DNA of 23,243 nucleotides, taken from the IMG/VR virus record IMGVR_UViG_3300042881_000699, positions 1 through 23,243 of that record; one strand, given 5' to 3'. Origin of the DNA: a virus. The notes below the pieces were generated by a model. It was not told the DNA's origin. It saw only the letters and a list, made by a program, of their open reading frames with translations, and did not search any database. The position numbers were made by a program, and so were the translations under genes. This document shows positions 6,907-15,324 of the stretch, piece after piece. Numbering within the stretch: position 1 is the first letter of the stretch; every line of letters starts with the position of its first letter.

Positions 6907-7539
6907 ATGAACATAAAACAATATCAAGGACTCTACAACGCCATTAAGTTAGGCGACAACAATGAAATAAGAACGGCATACAATGTTATGTCAGTGCTTA
7001 CCGGTAAACCTATTTCAGAATATAGACGAATGAAATGGGTTGACTTTCTTAAGGAGCAAGAGGGCATAACGATTCCCGACATCAGCTCATTCCCTGACAA
7101 ATGGGTTACTGAGTTTATGGTGCAAGGCGAAAAGTATTTTGTCAATCAGTATATAACCGATTGGAATACCGAGCAGTTTATATCCATGTCATCATTGACT
7201 AAAGAGAAAGAGGCTATTGTTGACAACCTGCATTTAATTTTAGCTACGATGTGCTACAAAGAGAAAGACGAAGATGTGCAAATGACTGAGTTCAATCGGA
7301 GAGCTGAGTTATTCAGGGAGCATTTGGATGTGGATGTCGCTTATCCGATAGGGTTTTTTTTTGCACTTCTTTTAGTGAAATTGTCTCAGGCTACCCCGTC
7401 TTATTCAACAAAGAAAAGGAAACCGAAGAAGAAGAACAAGAGTCGGATTGGTTCGCTTCTAAGTGGTCTTGGTATGCGACAATCGATAAGCTCTTTGCTA
7501 AAGAAGATAGGTCAAAGTTTTCGTTCTATTTTAAAATGA
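6907..7539 (+). CDS. Probable tail assembly chaperone, zero frame
   Basis: The zero frame encodes 210 residues. The first about 150 (to IGFFF) look like a genuine folded domain, with RRMKWVDFLKEQEG, a central helical region and LHLILATMCYKEKDED, similar to proteins acting as tail assembly chaperones in Bacteroidota phages. After a T9 run at 7354-7362 the frame continues for 59 codons as a strongly basic, low-complexity stretch (KKRKPKKKNKSR) unlike the preceding protein. The -1 frame from the same point reads as a natural continuation, see the entry at 7362. The zero-frame tail is therefore either an alternative product or an artefact of one missing T. In other siphophages such chaperones precede the tape measure gene, here it directly follows terL. 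Confidence 0.65.
   Translation: MNIKQYQGLYNAIKLGDNNEIRTAYNVMSVLTGKPISEYRRMKWVDFLKEQEGITIPDISSFPDKWVTEFMVQGEKYFVNQYITDWNTEQFISMSSLTKEKEAIVDNLHLILATMCYKEKDEDVQMTEFNRRAELFREHLDVDVAYPIGFFFALLLVKLSQATPSYSTKKRKPKKKNKSRIGSLLSGLGMRQSISSLLKKIGQSFRSILK
7354..7362 (+). other. T9 slippery run, candidate -1 frameshift site
   Basis: Nine consecutive T residues fall as GGG TTT TTT TTT GCA in the zero frame, giving a T-TTT-TTT heptamer on which both tRNAs can re-pair after a -1 slip. It is also long enough for RNA polymerase slippage. A 4-bp hairpin (CACT at 7364, AGTG at 7374) follows immediately but is too weak to be called a stimulator. A homopolymer miscount (true length T10) would give the same protein. 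Confidence 0.6.
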
Positions 7540-7607
7540 ACGCTTATGACTTCTTAAACCATTTATGTTATTTAAAAGATAAAGCCGATAACACACCAAA
7601 GAAATGA
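7362..7607 (+). CDS. -1 frame extension of tail assembly chaperone
   Basis: From the T9 run, the -1 frame is open for 81 codons to TGA 7605-7607, which overlaps the next ATG. It reads CTSFSEIVSGYPVLFNKEKE, an acidic linker, then DWFASKWSWYATIDKLFA and NAYDFLNHLCYLKDKADN. The W-rich K-W-x-W-Y-x-x-I segment and the final L-x-Y-x-K-D-K helix are what I expect at the C-terminus of Bacteroidota tail chaperones. There is no ATG, GTG or TTG in this frame before 7536, so an independent gene is unlikely. Fused to the upstream part, the product would be 233 residues, the equivalent of a gpGT-type long form. Confidence 0.65.
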   Translation, partial: CTSFSEIVSGYPVLFNKEKETEEEEQESDWFASKWSWYATIDKLFAKEDRSKFSFYFKMNAYDFLNHLCYLKDKADNTPKK

Positions 7608-8200
7608 AACTAAGTGACGATATATTAGACAAGTGCGCAAGTGCCTTAAAGTTATGGGGCAACGCCAACGCTGAAAGTATGCGACAACTGTTAAGACAGA
7701 GATTGAAGCATAAGAACACGGAGAGTAATTTGGCTCAAAGTATAGTTTTAAAGAATCCAACTGTCAAAGGAACTGTGGTCAATATGGCTATTGAGTTAAA
7801 CGATTACTGGATGTTTATAGATTTGGGGGTAAAGGGTTTAAAGAATCAATCGGCTTCAGGCGTTCCAACTAAGACATATACTAACAAGGACTTTCCTCAA
7901 GGGTTTGCATTTAAGAACATGGCAACTCCGCCTCAAATGATTAGTAGTTTACAGGACTTTATTGCAAGAAAAGGAATACCCGTAAGGACAAGCAAGAATC
8001 AAAGTGGAGCAGAGGTAATACAAAACTCATTCACAATGGCTCAAGCAATGGCGGATTCAATTAAAAAGAAAGGTATAGACGGGACTAAGTTTTACACCGA
8101 CACATTTAACCAAGAGAGTTACAACGAGCTTACAACTATGCTGAGTGATATTATAGGAAAAGAAGTAGAGTTTAAATTAATAACCGAGTTTAAGCGGTAA
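7604..8200 (+). CDS. gp10-like tail completion protein candidate
   Basis: This 198-residue protein resembles the HK97 gp10-like group of neck/tail-completion proteins as seen in Bacteroidota phages. It has an N-terminal helix (SDDILDKCASALKLWG), a beta strand pair, then YWMFIDLGVKGLKNQSASG, which matches the typical FID.GV.G signature with a flexible loop, and FAFKNMATPPQMISSLQDFI. The C-terminal helix carries conserved-looking hydrophobics. The ATG overlaps the -1 frame stop of the chaperone (ATGA), which itself supports that frame being translated. The gene is placed among tail genes. The role at the head-tail joint is inference from similarity and context. Confidence 0.55.
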   Translation: MKLSDDILDKCASALKLWGNANAESMRQLLRQRLKHKNTESNLAQSIVLKNPTVKGTVVNMAIELNDYWMFIDLGVKGLKNQSASGVPTKTYTNKDFPQGFAFKNMATPPQMISSLQDFIARKGIPVRTSKNQSGAEVIQNSFTMAQAMADSIKKKGIDGTKFYTDTFNQESYNELTTMLSDIIGKEVEFKLITEFKR

Positions 8201-8218
8201 GGTATTTTTAACCTTAAT

Positions 8219-8234
8219 TAATATTATATAGATA
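8219..8234 (+). promoter_or_regulatory. Recurrent AT element before start codon, copy B
   Basis: The bases taatattatatagata abut the ATG at 8235 in a 34-nt gap and match copy D at 13 of 16 positions. A weak 5-bp hairpin (AAGGT/ACCTT) precedes it but lacks a T-tract, so it is not called a terminator. Promoter -10 box or A/T-rich initiation region are both possible. Confidence 0.35.
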
Positions 8235-9464
8235 ATGGCAGTTACATTTATTCAACAACCTGACTTATTCGTTAGTGGTTTTGACCCAATTATTTATTTG
8301 GCAAGTTCTTCTGAAACTACTCAAACTAACTTTAGATATAGAATCCAAGTCTTAGATGCTTCGGCAAATGTAATCACTGAGTTAAGAAAACCTGCTTACT
8401 ACGCTGACGGAACGGTTGACTTAGATGCTCATAGAATCATTGAGAACTATTTAAGTTATGACATGACTAACTTAATCGCAGGTTCGGTCGGGTTTAAGAC
8501 TGGAGTCAATGTGTTCAAGAAGTTCAAAGTAAACATACGAGAGGAATATGGAGCAGTGATAAGTGGTTATGCCAGTGCCGAGAGTACATACATTTATGCG
8601 ATTAACTCAGCTCAGACTTACCTTAACCAAATTAACAACCCAATAGATGACTTAGTTTACAAAGGCATCCCGACAACCTCAGGAACATTCTTGACTAACC
8701 AACCATCAACAATAGATATAAGAGTTGGGGATTCTTACGAGCTTGGATTCCTTAACTATGCGACCAACGGCACAAATCAAATGAGGGTTAAGACCTATGA
8801 TTTGGCAGGAACGCTACTTAAGAATAGCACATTTACTAATCCATTTGTCGCTGACACAACGGACAAGGAACACTTCTTATCGGTTTTAGTTGGCGCAGGT
8901 AACCTTAACTCTTGGACAGTTGCAACGGGTTCGGCTCAACCTATGATTGCAGACAATGTTGCAAAGTATGAAATCAGTTTTGAAAACTCAAGTAATACAA
9001 GCGTATCAAATACTCTGACTTTTAAAATAGACCGTGAGTGTACTCGTGACGGAAACTATAACCGTTTGTTTTGGCTTAACTCACTTGGCAGAATGGATGC
9101 GTTTAATTTCACTCAAATAGCTGACGATAACATTACCGTAGAAAGTAGTAATTATAATCGTTTACAAGGCACAAGAACAAGCAGTGGGATAACCTTTAAC
9201 ACTTACTCACACGAAAGAAGTAACTTCTTTAACTCAAGCAAACAAAGATATACCCTTAACTCAGGTTATGTGAATAGCGAAACAAGTCTTTGGCTTAAGG
9301 AGTTAGTACAATCCCCTTTAATCTATATGATTATCGGAGGGCAGTTTGTGGCGGTCAACATTCTTACTACGGAATACCAGGCCAAGTCAACTATCAAAGA
9401 CAAGTTAATTAACATAAGCATGGAAGTTGAATTGAGTGCGGATACTAAAAGACAAAGATTGTAA
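8235..9464 (+). CDS. Tail tip / distal tail-like structural protein
   Basis: This 409-residue beta-rich protein resembles a family I know from Bacteroidota prophage tails. The N-terminal part (FIQQPDLFVSGFDPIIYLAS and a following YRIQVLDASANVI strand set) looks like an immunoglobulin or fibronectin-like sandwich. The central-to-C-terminal part has the recurrent signature REC.....YNRLFWLNSLGRMDAFNF, where a cysteine is followed by LFWLNSLG and an aromatic F-x-F. The final 80 residues (LWLKELVQSPLIYMI) read as a distal-tail/baseplate hub-like beta domain. No signal peptide or enzymatic motif is seen. It overlaps the next gene by one base (TAATG) and together they probably make the tail tip. The exact role (distal tail protein versus baseplate wedge) is uncertain. 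Confidence 0.6.
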   Translation: MAVTFIQQPDLFVSGFDPIIYLASSSETTQTNFRYRIQVLDASANVITELRKPAYYADGTVDLDAHRIIENYLSYDMTNLIAGSVGFKTGVNVFKKFKVNIREEYGAVISGYASAESTYIYAINSAQTYLNQINNPIDDLVYKGIPTTSGTFLTNQPSTIDIRVGDSYELGFLNYATNGTNQMRVKTYDLAGTLLKNSTFTNPFVADTTDKEHFLSVLVGAGNLNSWTVATGSAQPMIADNVAKYEISFENSSNTSVSNTLTFKIDRECTRDGNYNRLFWLNSLGRMDAFNFTQIADDNITVESSNYNRLQGTRTSSGITFNTYSHERSNFFNSSKQRYTLNSGYVNSETSLWLKELVQSPLIYMIIGGQFVAVNILTTEYQAKSTIKDKLINISMEVELSADTKRQRL

Positions 9465-12361
9465 TGCGTAATGAATTAGTAATAGGAGGATATTCAATAG
9501 ATACCATTGAAGACCTTGACATCAACATCACTAAGGAAGTCTACAACATAGATGACCCAAGTAAAAGACAATCGGACTTTAGTAAGTCGGTCGACATACC
9601 TGGTAGCAAGTTAAACGATTTTGTATTTAAGTCTTTGTTTGATGTATCGTTCTCAATAAGAAACTCAGACCAACTCAATCCCGACTTTAACCCAAGCAAG
9701 AAGGCATCTTGTATTTATTACCAAGACACCCTGCAACAAATAAGCGGTTACTGTCAGCTTAACGAGATTAAGATTTTAAACAATGACCAAGTAACTTACT
9801 CGATAACTATCTACGGTAAGAACATTGACATATTTTCTAAGCTAACCGATAAAACCTTAAACGACCTTACCACTTTAGGCACGGCAACTTGGAATGATAC
9901 TGAGATAGTAAACTCTTGGACTGCAACCTTTGACCCGACAATTAAGTTAACTTACCCAATGTTAGATAGGGGAGTGAGTAAGTATGGAAGAAACACTGAC
10001 GCAAGTTCAAATTTAAGTTATAACTACAACGCCTTTAAACCGTTTATTTATGTTAAGCATTTAGTTGATGCAATCTTTAATGAGGCTCAAGTCCCTTTGG
10101 AGATTGCAACTTTTTTTAATACAACACAATTTAAAAAGTTAATACTTGAATGCGATGTCGCTAAGTTTCAATTCAACCAATCCGAGAAAGACAATAGTAT
10201 AGTTGAGGCAACAAGGTCAACAAATCAAACCATTGGCATAGTATCAACTGCAAATGCAGGAAACTTAAGTTTAGTTTATGCAAATGCGTTTCAATATAAC
10301 ATAACTAGTTCAGACCCGTTAGCTCAATACAATGCAACTACAGGAACATTCACTAAGCTTGTAAACGGATATACTAACTTTGAGGTTTCAGGAACTTTAG
10401 AAGTTACAAACTCAGCATTTGGAGATTTGTATTTATACGCAATAAAAAAAAGTGGTTCTAATTATCAGATAATAGGACAAGATATGCTTTCTATTTTTTC
10501 TGCATCTCCTCAAAACTATGCTTTTAAAATTGATGTTGATTCAGCTGAACTATTGGCAGGGGATGAAGTTCGTTTTTGTATAGGTAACTTCTTTTATTTT
10601 GGAAACATTGACAATAGTTACATCACAAATTTAAGGTTATTAAACACAACAAACTCGTATAAACAATATGTTGATGGGCAAATAGAGTATAACCAAACTT
10701 TCCCTATTGCAAGAATACTCCCAAACATAAAACAAACTGATTTTTTAATGGCAATTATAAAGATGTTTAATCTTTACATGAGTCCTATTTATGAGAATGG
10801 AGTTGTAATTGAGCCGAGAGATACTTATTATACTTCGGATATAGTTGATTGGACAACCTTGTTAGATACTTCTAAAGACTTTACAATTAAGCCTCAGGGG
10901 TTATTAGAGAATAAAGAATTAGTTTTTACTTATGCAGATAACGAGGACGATACAAACAAAGACTTTAAACAAGCCACATCATTTAATTTTGGTTATAGAG
11001 ACTTAATATTTGACAATGAGTTTGTAAAGGAAACTAAGAAAGTTGAAATACCTTTTTGTTTAATACCGTTAAAAAAGGATGACGATCAAAATGTAATGAT
11101 GCTGACAATCTTTGATGCAATGAGTCAGGAGAAAAGTCCTAAACCGATTATTGCTTATTTTGGTGGAATGAAGTCAGGGCGTTTAAGATATTGGAACTAC
11201 AATAATACAACGGCTACCGATTACACAACTTATCCATACGCTGGACACATCGATGACTTAACCGCTCCAAACTATGACCTTGCGTTTGATGTTCAAGATT
11301 TTTATTATTATATAACCCCAAATAGTTCGGGCGTTACTACAACGGACAATAATTTATACAACCAATTTCATAAGTCACAATGGGAGCAAATAGGCAATAA
11401 GGATTCTAAGTTAATTGAAGCTTACTTTAATTTAAGACCGAACGATATAGCTAACTTAGACTTCCGTAAGACTTATTGGATTAAAGATAACGCTTATCGT
11501 TTGTTGAGTGTTCAAGACTATGACCCAAACGGTAACTCAACCACTCTATGTAAACTTTTAAAGTTCGCTTACCAAGATGCTTTCGTCCCTACCATACTGC
11601 AAACAAACGGAGGCAATGGACAAGGCGAGAAAGACGGTGGATATAATACAACCTCAGGAGTAATTAAGAAAGGCATCCTTGCAACGGGTGGCAATGTGAT
11701 AAACGATAATACTGTCGGCATAGTTGTAACGGGCAAAGGCAATAACTTAGGGGGCGACAACTCTAACGTAATGATTGCAGGGGATAACAATATTATCTTA
11801 CCAGGCATTACGGATGTGATGTTGATTAATACGAGTAATTTAACAATTGCAGAGAGTAATGTAACTTATATTGATGGGGTTAAATATTCTTCAGCGACTA
11901 AGAAGTACGGGGCGTTTCATGATGAAAGCACCCAAACTGTTGCAGCGATAAATACAAATTATGAAATCTTGTTAAGCAATACCGATTTAAGCAACGGAAT
12001 TTCAATAGGTTCTCCGACTTCAAAAATAGTATTTGCAAATTCAGGAATATACAATATTACTTTTAGCATTCAGTTAGTGAATCAATCAGCGCAGATTCAG
12101 GATGCAAACATATTTTTAAGATTAAACGGAAGTAACCTTGCAAACTCAAATAGTCATACTTCAATGCTTGAAAAACATGGGAGTAAGCATGGGGGACTTA
12201 TTATAACGGTTAATTTTTTATTGGAAATAAATGCTAATGATTATATTGAGTTAGTGTGGAATACCACATCAACGAATGTATCAATAGAAACTATCCCTTT
12301 AATCGCAAGTCCAAGTACACCTGCAACCCCATCCGTAATTATAACTTTACAACAAATTTAA
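9464..12361 (+). CDS. Large modular tail/baseplate protein with adhesion-like C-terminus
   Basis: This 965-residue protein is probably the main tail-tip protein. Residues 1-150 (SKRQSDFSKSVDIPGSKLND, then YCQLNEIKI and SITIYGKNIDIF) match a hub-like beta domain common in Bacteroidota phages. About 245-390 is a separable beta-sandwich-like insertion (NFEVSGTLEVTNSAFGDLYL and ELLAGDEVRFCIGN) coded by visibly more AT-rich DNA, like a carbohydrate-binding module. About 395-715 returns to the tail domain, ending in YRLLSVQDYDPNGNSTTLCK. About 718-814 shows short N-rich repeats (VVTGKGNNLGGDNSNVMIAG) that suggest a beta-helix. Residues 815-965 (YGAFHDESTQTVAAINTNYE, then NSGIYNITFSIQL) look like a C1q/TNF-type jelly roll, often a trimeric receptor-binding tip. 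Domain limits are judged by eye. Confidence 0.65.
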   Translation: MRNELVIGGYSIDTIEDLDINITKEVYNIDDPSKRQSDFSKSVDIPGSKLNDFVFKSLFDVSFSIRNSDQLNPDFNPSKKASCIYYQDTLQQISGYCQLNEIKILNNDQVTYSITIYGKNIDIFSKLTDKTLNDLTTLGTATWNDTEIVNSWTATFDPTIKLTYPMLDRGVSKYGRNTDASSNLSYNYNAFKPFIYVKHLVDAIFNEAQVPLEIATFFNTTQFKKLILECDVAKFQFNQSEKDNSIVEATRSTNQTIGIVSTANAGNLSLVYANAFQYNITSSDPLAQYNATTGTFTKLVNGYTNFEVSGTLEVTNSAFGDLYLYAIKKSGSNYQIIGQDMLSIFSASPQNYAFKIDVDSAELLAGDEVRFCIGNFFYFGNIDNSYITNLRLLNTTNSYKQYVDGQIEYNQTFPIARILPNIKQTDFLMAIIKMFNLYMSPIYENGVVIEPRDTYYTSDIVDWTTLLDTSKDFTIKPQGLLENKELVFTYADNEDDTNKDFKQATSFNFGYRDLIFDNEFVKETKKVEIPFCLIPLKKDDDQNVMMLTIFDAMSQEKSPKPIIAYFGGMKSGRLRYWNYNNTTATDYTTYPYAGHIDDLTAPNYDLAFDVQDFYYYITPNSSGVTTTDNNLYNQFHKSQWEQIGNKDSKLIEAYFNLRPNDIANLDFRKTYWIKDNAYRLLSVQDYDPNGNSTTLCKLLKFAYQDAFVPTILQTNGGNGQGEKDGGYNTTSGVIKKGILATGGNVINDNTVGIVVTGKGNNLGGDNSNVMIAGDNNIILPGITDVMLINTSNLTIAESNVTYIDGVKYSSATKKYGAFHDESTQTVAAINTNYEILLSNTDLSNGISIGSPTSKIVFANSGIYNITFSIQLVNQSAQIQDANIFLRLNGSNLANSNSHTSMLEKHGSKHGGLIITVNFLLEINANDYIELVWNTTSTNVSIETIPLIASPSTPATPSVIITLQQI

Positions 12362-12362
12362 A

Positions 12363-14111
12363 ATGGCAAAAACTAAAATAGAAGTCGACTTAGTCATCAA
12401 AGGTGGCGAAAGTGTAGAGCAAGTAGAGAACAAGACCAAAAGTCTGAAGGCTCAGTTAAAAGAAATAAAAGCCTTGTTGGCTTCAGGTACTTTAGATAAT
12501 CAAACATTTAATAAACTATCAAGAGAAGCAGGAGAGCTTCAAGATAGGATTGGAGATGTAAGCGCAAGGGTTAAAAACTTAGCCAGTGACTCTAAGAGGT
12601 TAGATGCTTTGATGTCGGCTGCTCAAGGTTTAGTCGGTGGGTTTGCTGCCGTTCAAGGTGTAGCTGCTTTACTTGGCGATGAAAACGAAGACTTGCAAAA
12701 ATCAATGGTCAAGCTTCAAGGAGCAATGTCAGCTCTTGCAGGTATTCAGGCGGTTGCAAATACTTTAAATAAAGAGAGTGCGTTAAGTACAAACTTATCA
12801 GGTAAGGCAAATATTTTCAATTCAATTCAACTTGGTGTTTCAAGTGCGGCTCATTATGTTTATGCCACTGCGGTTGGAACATCTACGGGACTAACTAAAG
12901 CTTTTAGAATTGCTTTATTAGCTACGGGAGTGGGTGCAATTATAGTGGGTATAATTGCGCTTGCAAGTGCTATGGATAGTTTTGGCGATAGCACTAAAGA
13001 AACTAACGAGAAACTTGAAAGGCTTAAAAAGATTCGTGAAGATTTAAACGCACAAGCGGAAAAAGAATATGAGTTAAGGGATGCAAATAGAAAGGCGGCA
13101 TCAGATGGGACATTAGCACTTAAAAGAGAATTGGATTTATTAATTGCGAAAGGAGCAAGTGAAAAGGAAATATACGAAGCAAGTAAAAAACTAAAAGAGC
13201 AGGAAAGAAAAGACATAAATGACCAAATTGGTTCTTTAGGAGATAGCATTAAAAGAACGCAAGAACTTAAAGACAATGAGAATGAAATGAACATTCTTGA
13301 CGAATCCTATAAAAAAGGAATTAGAGATAAGGCAGAAGCAGACAATAAAAAGGCTCAAGAGAAAAGGGATGCCGATGCTAAGAAAAGACAAGAAGAAAAA
13401 AAGGCGGCTTCTGAAAAAGAGATGTCAGATTTGATGGCTGCACTTGAAGAAGAAAACGCAGCAGAGGAAAGGCAAAACGAAAGAGTAAGAATACAAGGCG
13501 AGAAAGAGATGGCAGAGCTTATGGCTCAGTTAGAAGCAGAAGTCAAAGCCGAGCAAGATGCAGCAGATAGAAAAGTTGAGTTAGATAAACAAGCTGCTCT
13601 CCAATCATTACAAGACAGAAAAGACATTGAAAATGCTAAAATAGCAATCGTAAATGATTCTTATTTAGCGTTAAATGCTTTAGGCGAATTGGCGTTAGGT
13701 CAACAATTTAAAAATACCAATGCAGGAAAAGCCTTAGCCTTAGCACAAATAGCAACGGACACGGCATTAGGATTTATACAAGGTTTGAGAATTGCTCAAC
13801 AATCTGCGATAGGGACTGGCCCTGCGGCTGCGTTTGCTATGCCTGTGTTTTATGCTTCTCAAGTAGCTGCGGTATTAGGTGCAGCAAGTAAAGCAAAGGG
13901 GTTGTTAGGTGGCGGAGGTTCAACATCTGCTCCAAGTGGTTCGGGTGGTGGTGGCGGTGGTTCAATCTCAAGTCAACCTCCGAGAATGGATAAGTTTGAA
14001 AGCAACCGACCTGCAATGAATCCTAATCAAAGAGTCTATGTTTTAGAAAAAGACATAACCGATTCTCAAGGTAGGGTGGCGAAGATTAGACATAACGCAA
14101 CTTTGATTTAA
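12363..14111 (+). CDS. Tape measure protein
   Basis: This 582-residue protein sets tail length and is expelled during DNA injection. Residues 15-80 are coiled coil (VENKTKSLKAQLKEIKALLA), about 85-210 are Ala/Gly-rich and hydrophobic with a clear membrane-like stretch at 182-203 (RIALLATGVGAIIVGIIALA), about 215-425 are a long charged coiled coil full of K/E/A, and 440-520 are again hydrophobic. A Gly/Ser linker (GSGGGGGGSISS) precedes the conserved-looking C-terminus RVYVLEKDITDSQGRVAKI. This C-terminal motif is typical of Bacteroidota tape measures. By the usual rule of about 1.5 angstrom per residue the tail would be near 85-90 nm, a short siphovirus tail. It starts 1 nt after the previous stop, and a 42-nt gap follows it. 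Confidence 0.85.
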   Translation: MAKTKIEVDLVIKGGESVEQVENKTKSLKAQLKEIKALLASGTLDNQTFNKLSREAGELQDRIGDVSARVKNLASDSKRLDALMSAAQGLVGGFAAVQGVAALLGDENEDLQKSMVKLQGAMSALAGIQAVANTLNKESALSTNLSGKANIFNSIQLGVSSAAHYVYATAVGTSTGLTKAFRIALLATGVGAIIVGIIALASAMDSFGDSTKETNEKLERLKKIREDLNAQAEKEYELRDANRKAASDGTLALKRELDLLIAKGASEKEIYEASKKLKEQERKDINDQIGSLGDSIKRTQELKDNENEMNILDESYKKGIRDKAEADNKKAQEKRDADAKKRQEEKKAASEKEMSDLMAALEEENAAEERQNERVRIQGEKEMAELMAQLEAEVKAEQDAADRKVELDKQAALQSLQDRKDIENAKIAIVNDSYLALNALGELALGQQFKNTNAGKALALAQIATDTALGFIQGLRIAQQSAIGTGPAAAFAMPVFYASQVAAVLGAASKAKGLLGGGGSTSAPSGSGGGGGGSISSQPPRMDKFESNRPAMNPNQRVYVLEKDITDSQGRVAKIRHNATLI

Positions 14112-14137
14112 GTCTATATTGTACATAGTTTAATTAT

Positions 14138-14153
14138 AAATATAATATAATCA
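14138..14153 (+). promoter_or_regulatory. Recurrent AT element before start codon, copy C
   Basis: The bases aaatataatataatca abut the ATG at 14154, in the 42-nt gap between tail and head blocks, and match copy D at 13 of 16 positions. It includes TATAAT at 14141, so a promoter for the head block is possible. An initiation-region role remains an alternative. Confidence 0.4.
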
Positions 14154-15314
14154 ATGAAGCTACCTTTATATGTTTTGGACATTGACGAGAACTTGGAGGA
14201 TGAAACCTCAGTATTCGCAGTTGGCTTAGTATTGCAACCCGCCATTGAGCGTAATTGGCACACCTTTTCTGCTGAAGAACCTGCGATTGAACACAAATTT
14301 ACTGTAGTTGATGAAGAAAAGAAGATATTAGGTGGATTTTTAATGATAGCCGAACAACCAATTTACCGCAAAGACGAAGACGGGACTGAGTATTATGTAA
14401 AATTTACTGCCGAAAGCATTGCAAGAATAGTAAATAAGTTGGCTAAGAGTGGCAAACCACTAAGTTTTAACCTTAATCATGACGATAATAAACCCGTTAA
14501 AGGTGCTTATTTGTTATCTCACTTCATTATCGATAGCAAATTAGGAATGAAAACCCCTGACAACTTCACTCCTGCACCCGACGGCTCATGGTTTGGATAT
14601 GTTAAAATAGAAGACGATGCAGTTTGGGACATGGCAAAGAGTGGAGAGATAAGAGGTTTCTCGGTAGAGGGATACTTTAACGATAAGAAAGTGGATGAAG
14701 CCGAGCAAAAAGAATACGAAGACATTAAAAATAAAATAATATCGAATATGGAATTTAATAAATTAAAAAAAGTCTTAGGCGAAGACTTGACGAATCAACT
14801 TAAGAAAGTTTTTTCTGAAGAAACGCCTGTAGCTCCTGCAATCGAGTTTGTAGAAACAAGCTTATTGGACGGTAGCGGAATTGTAAAAGGTACTATCGCA
14901 GTTGGCGAAACAGTTACTTTGGTTTTACCTGACGGCTCTGAAGTTCCTGCTCCAGACGGACAACACACTTTAGAAGGCGACATCGTTATCACTGTAATGG
15001 ATGGAGTTATTGCAGAAGTAGCAACACCTGAAGAGGAAAGCCCGTTGAATGACGAAGCATTAATGTCTAAAGTAAACGAAGCATTGGAAGCTCAAGCAAA
15101 TGACTTTAACAATCAAATTGCTGACATCCACTCAAAGTATGCTCAAGAGATTGAAGCACTAAACGCAAAGACAACCGCATTATTTAGCGCAGTTGGAATC
15201 CTTGCTAAGACCGAAGAAGTTGAAGTAGTAAGCAATGATGCAAAGAGAAAAAGTGCATCAGTAAGCGCAACTCAATTCTCAAGATTAACTGAAATATTAA
15301 ACAAAATAAAATAA
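14154..15314 (+). CDS. XkdF-like prohead protease fused to scaffold
   Basis: The first about 175 of 386 residues resemble XkdF-type prohead proteases. ILGGFLMIAEQPIYRKDEDG, FTAESIARIVNKL, NLNHDD (candidate catalytic H109), GSWFGYVKIEDDAVW and IRGFSVEGYF (candidate nucleophile S170) appear in family order. Residues about 200-290 include a Pro/Asp/Gly-rich beta segment (LLDGSGIVKGTIAVGETVTL). Residues 295-345 form a coiled coil (EALEAQANDFNNQIADIHSK) typical of a capsid scaffold, and the end is basic. The protease would cleave the scaffold after the MCP shell assembles. The MCP gene follows within 10 nt, which fits. An in-frame ATG at 14748 (M199) with a strong A/T-rich leader may start a separate scaffold. 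Confidence 0.75.
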   Translation: MKLPLYVLDIDENLEDETSVFAVGLVLQPAIERNWHTFSAEEPAIEHKFTVVDEEKKILGGFLMIAEQPIYRKDEDGTEYYVKFTAESIARIVNKLAKSGKPLSFNLNHDDNKPVKGAYLLSHFIIDSKLGMKTPDNFTPAPDGSWFGYVKIEDDAVWDMAKSGEIRGFSVEGYFNDKKVDEAEQKEYEDIKNKIISNMEFNKLKKVLGEDLTNQLKKVFSEETPVAPAIEFVETSLLDGSGIVKGTIAVGETVTLVLPDGSEVPAPDGQHTLEGDIVITVMDGVIAEVATPEEESPLNDEALMSKVNEALEAQANDFNNQIADIHSKYAQEIEALNAKTTALFSAVGILAKTEEVEVVSNDAKRKSASVSATQFSRLTEILNKIK

Positions 15315-15324
15315 ATAAAATAAG

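Noticed and set aside
8199-8215. Terminator hairpin (AAGGT/ACCTT) after the gp10-like gene
   Set aside because: Only 5 bp with an AT loop and no T-tract after the stem.
10111-10117. T7 run in the 965-residue gene as a second slip site
   Set aside because: The zero frame continues convincingly through and beyond it, and neither other frame offers a better continuation.
12860-13294. 144-codon antisense ORF inside the tape measure gene
   Set aside because: Its Ser/Leu/Phe-rich product is the expected antisense image of the Lys/Glu/Ala coiled coil.
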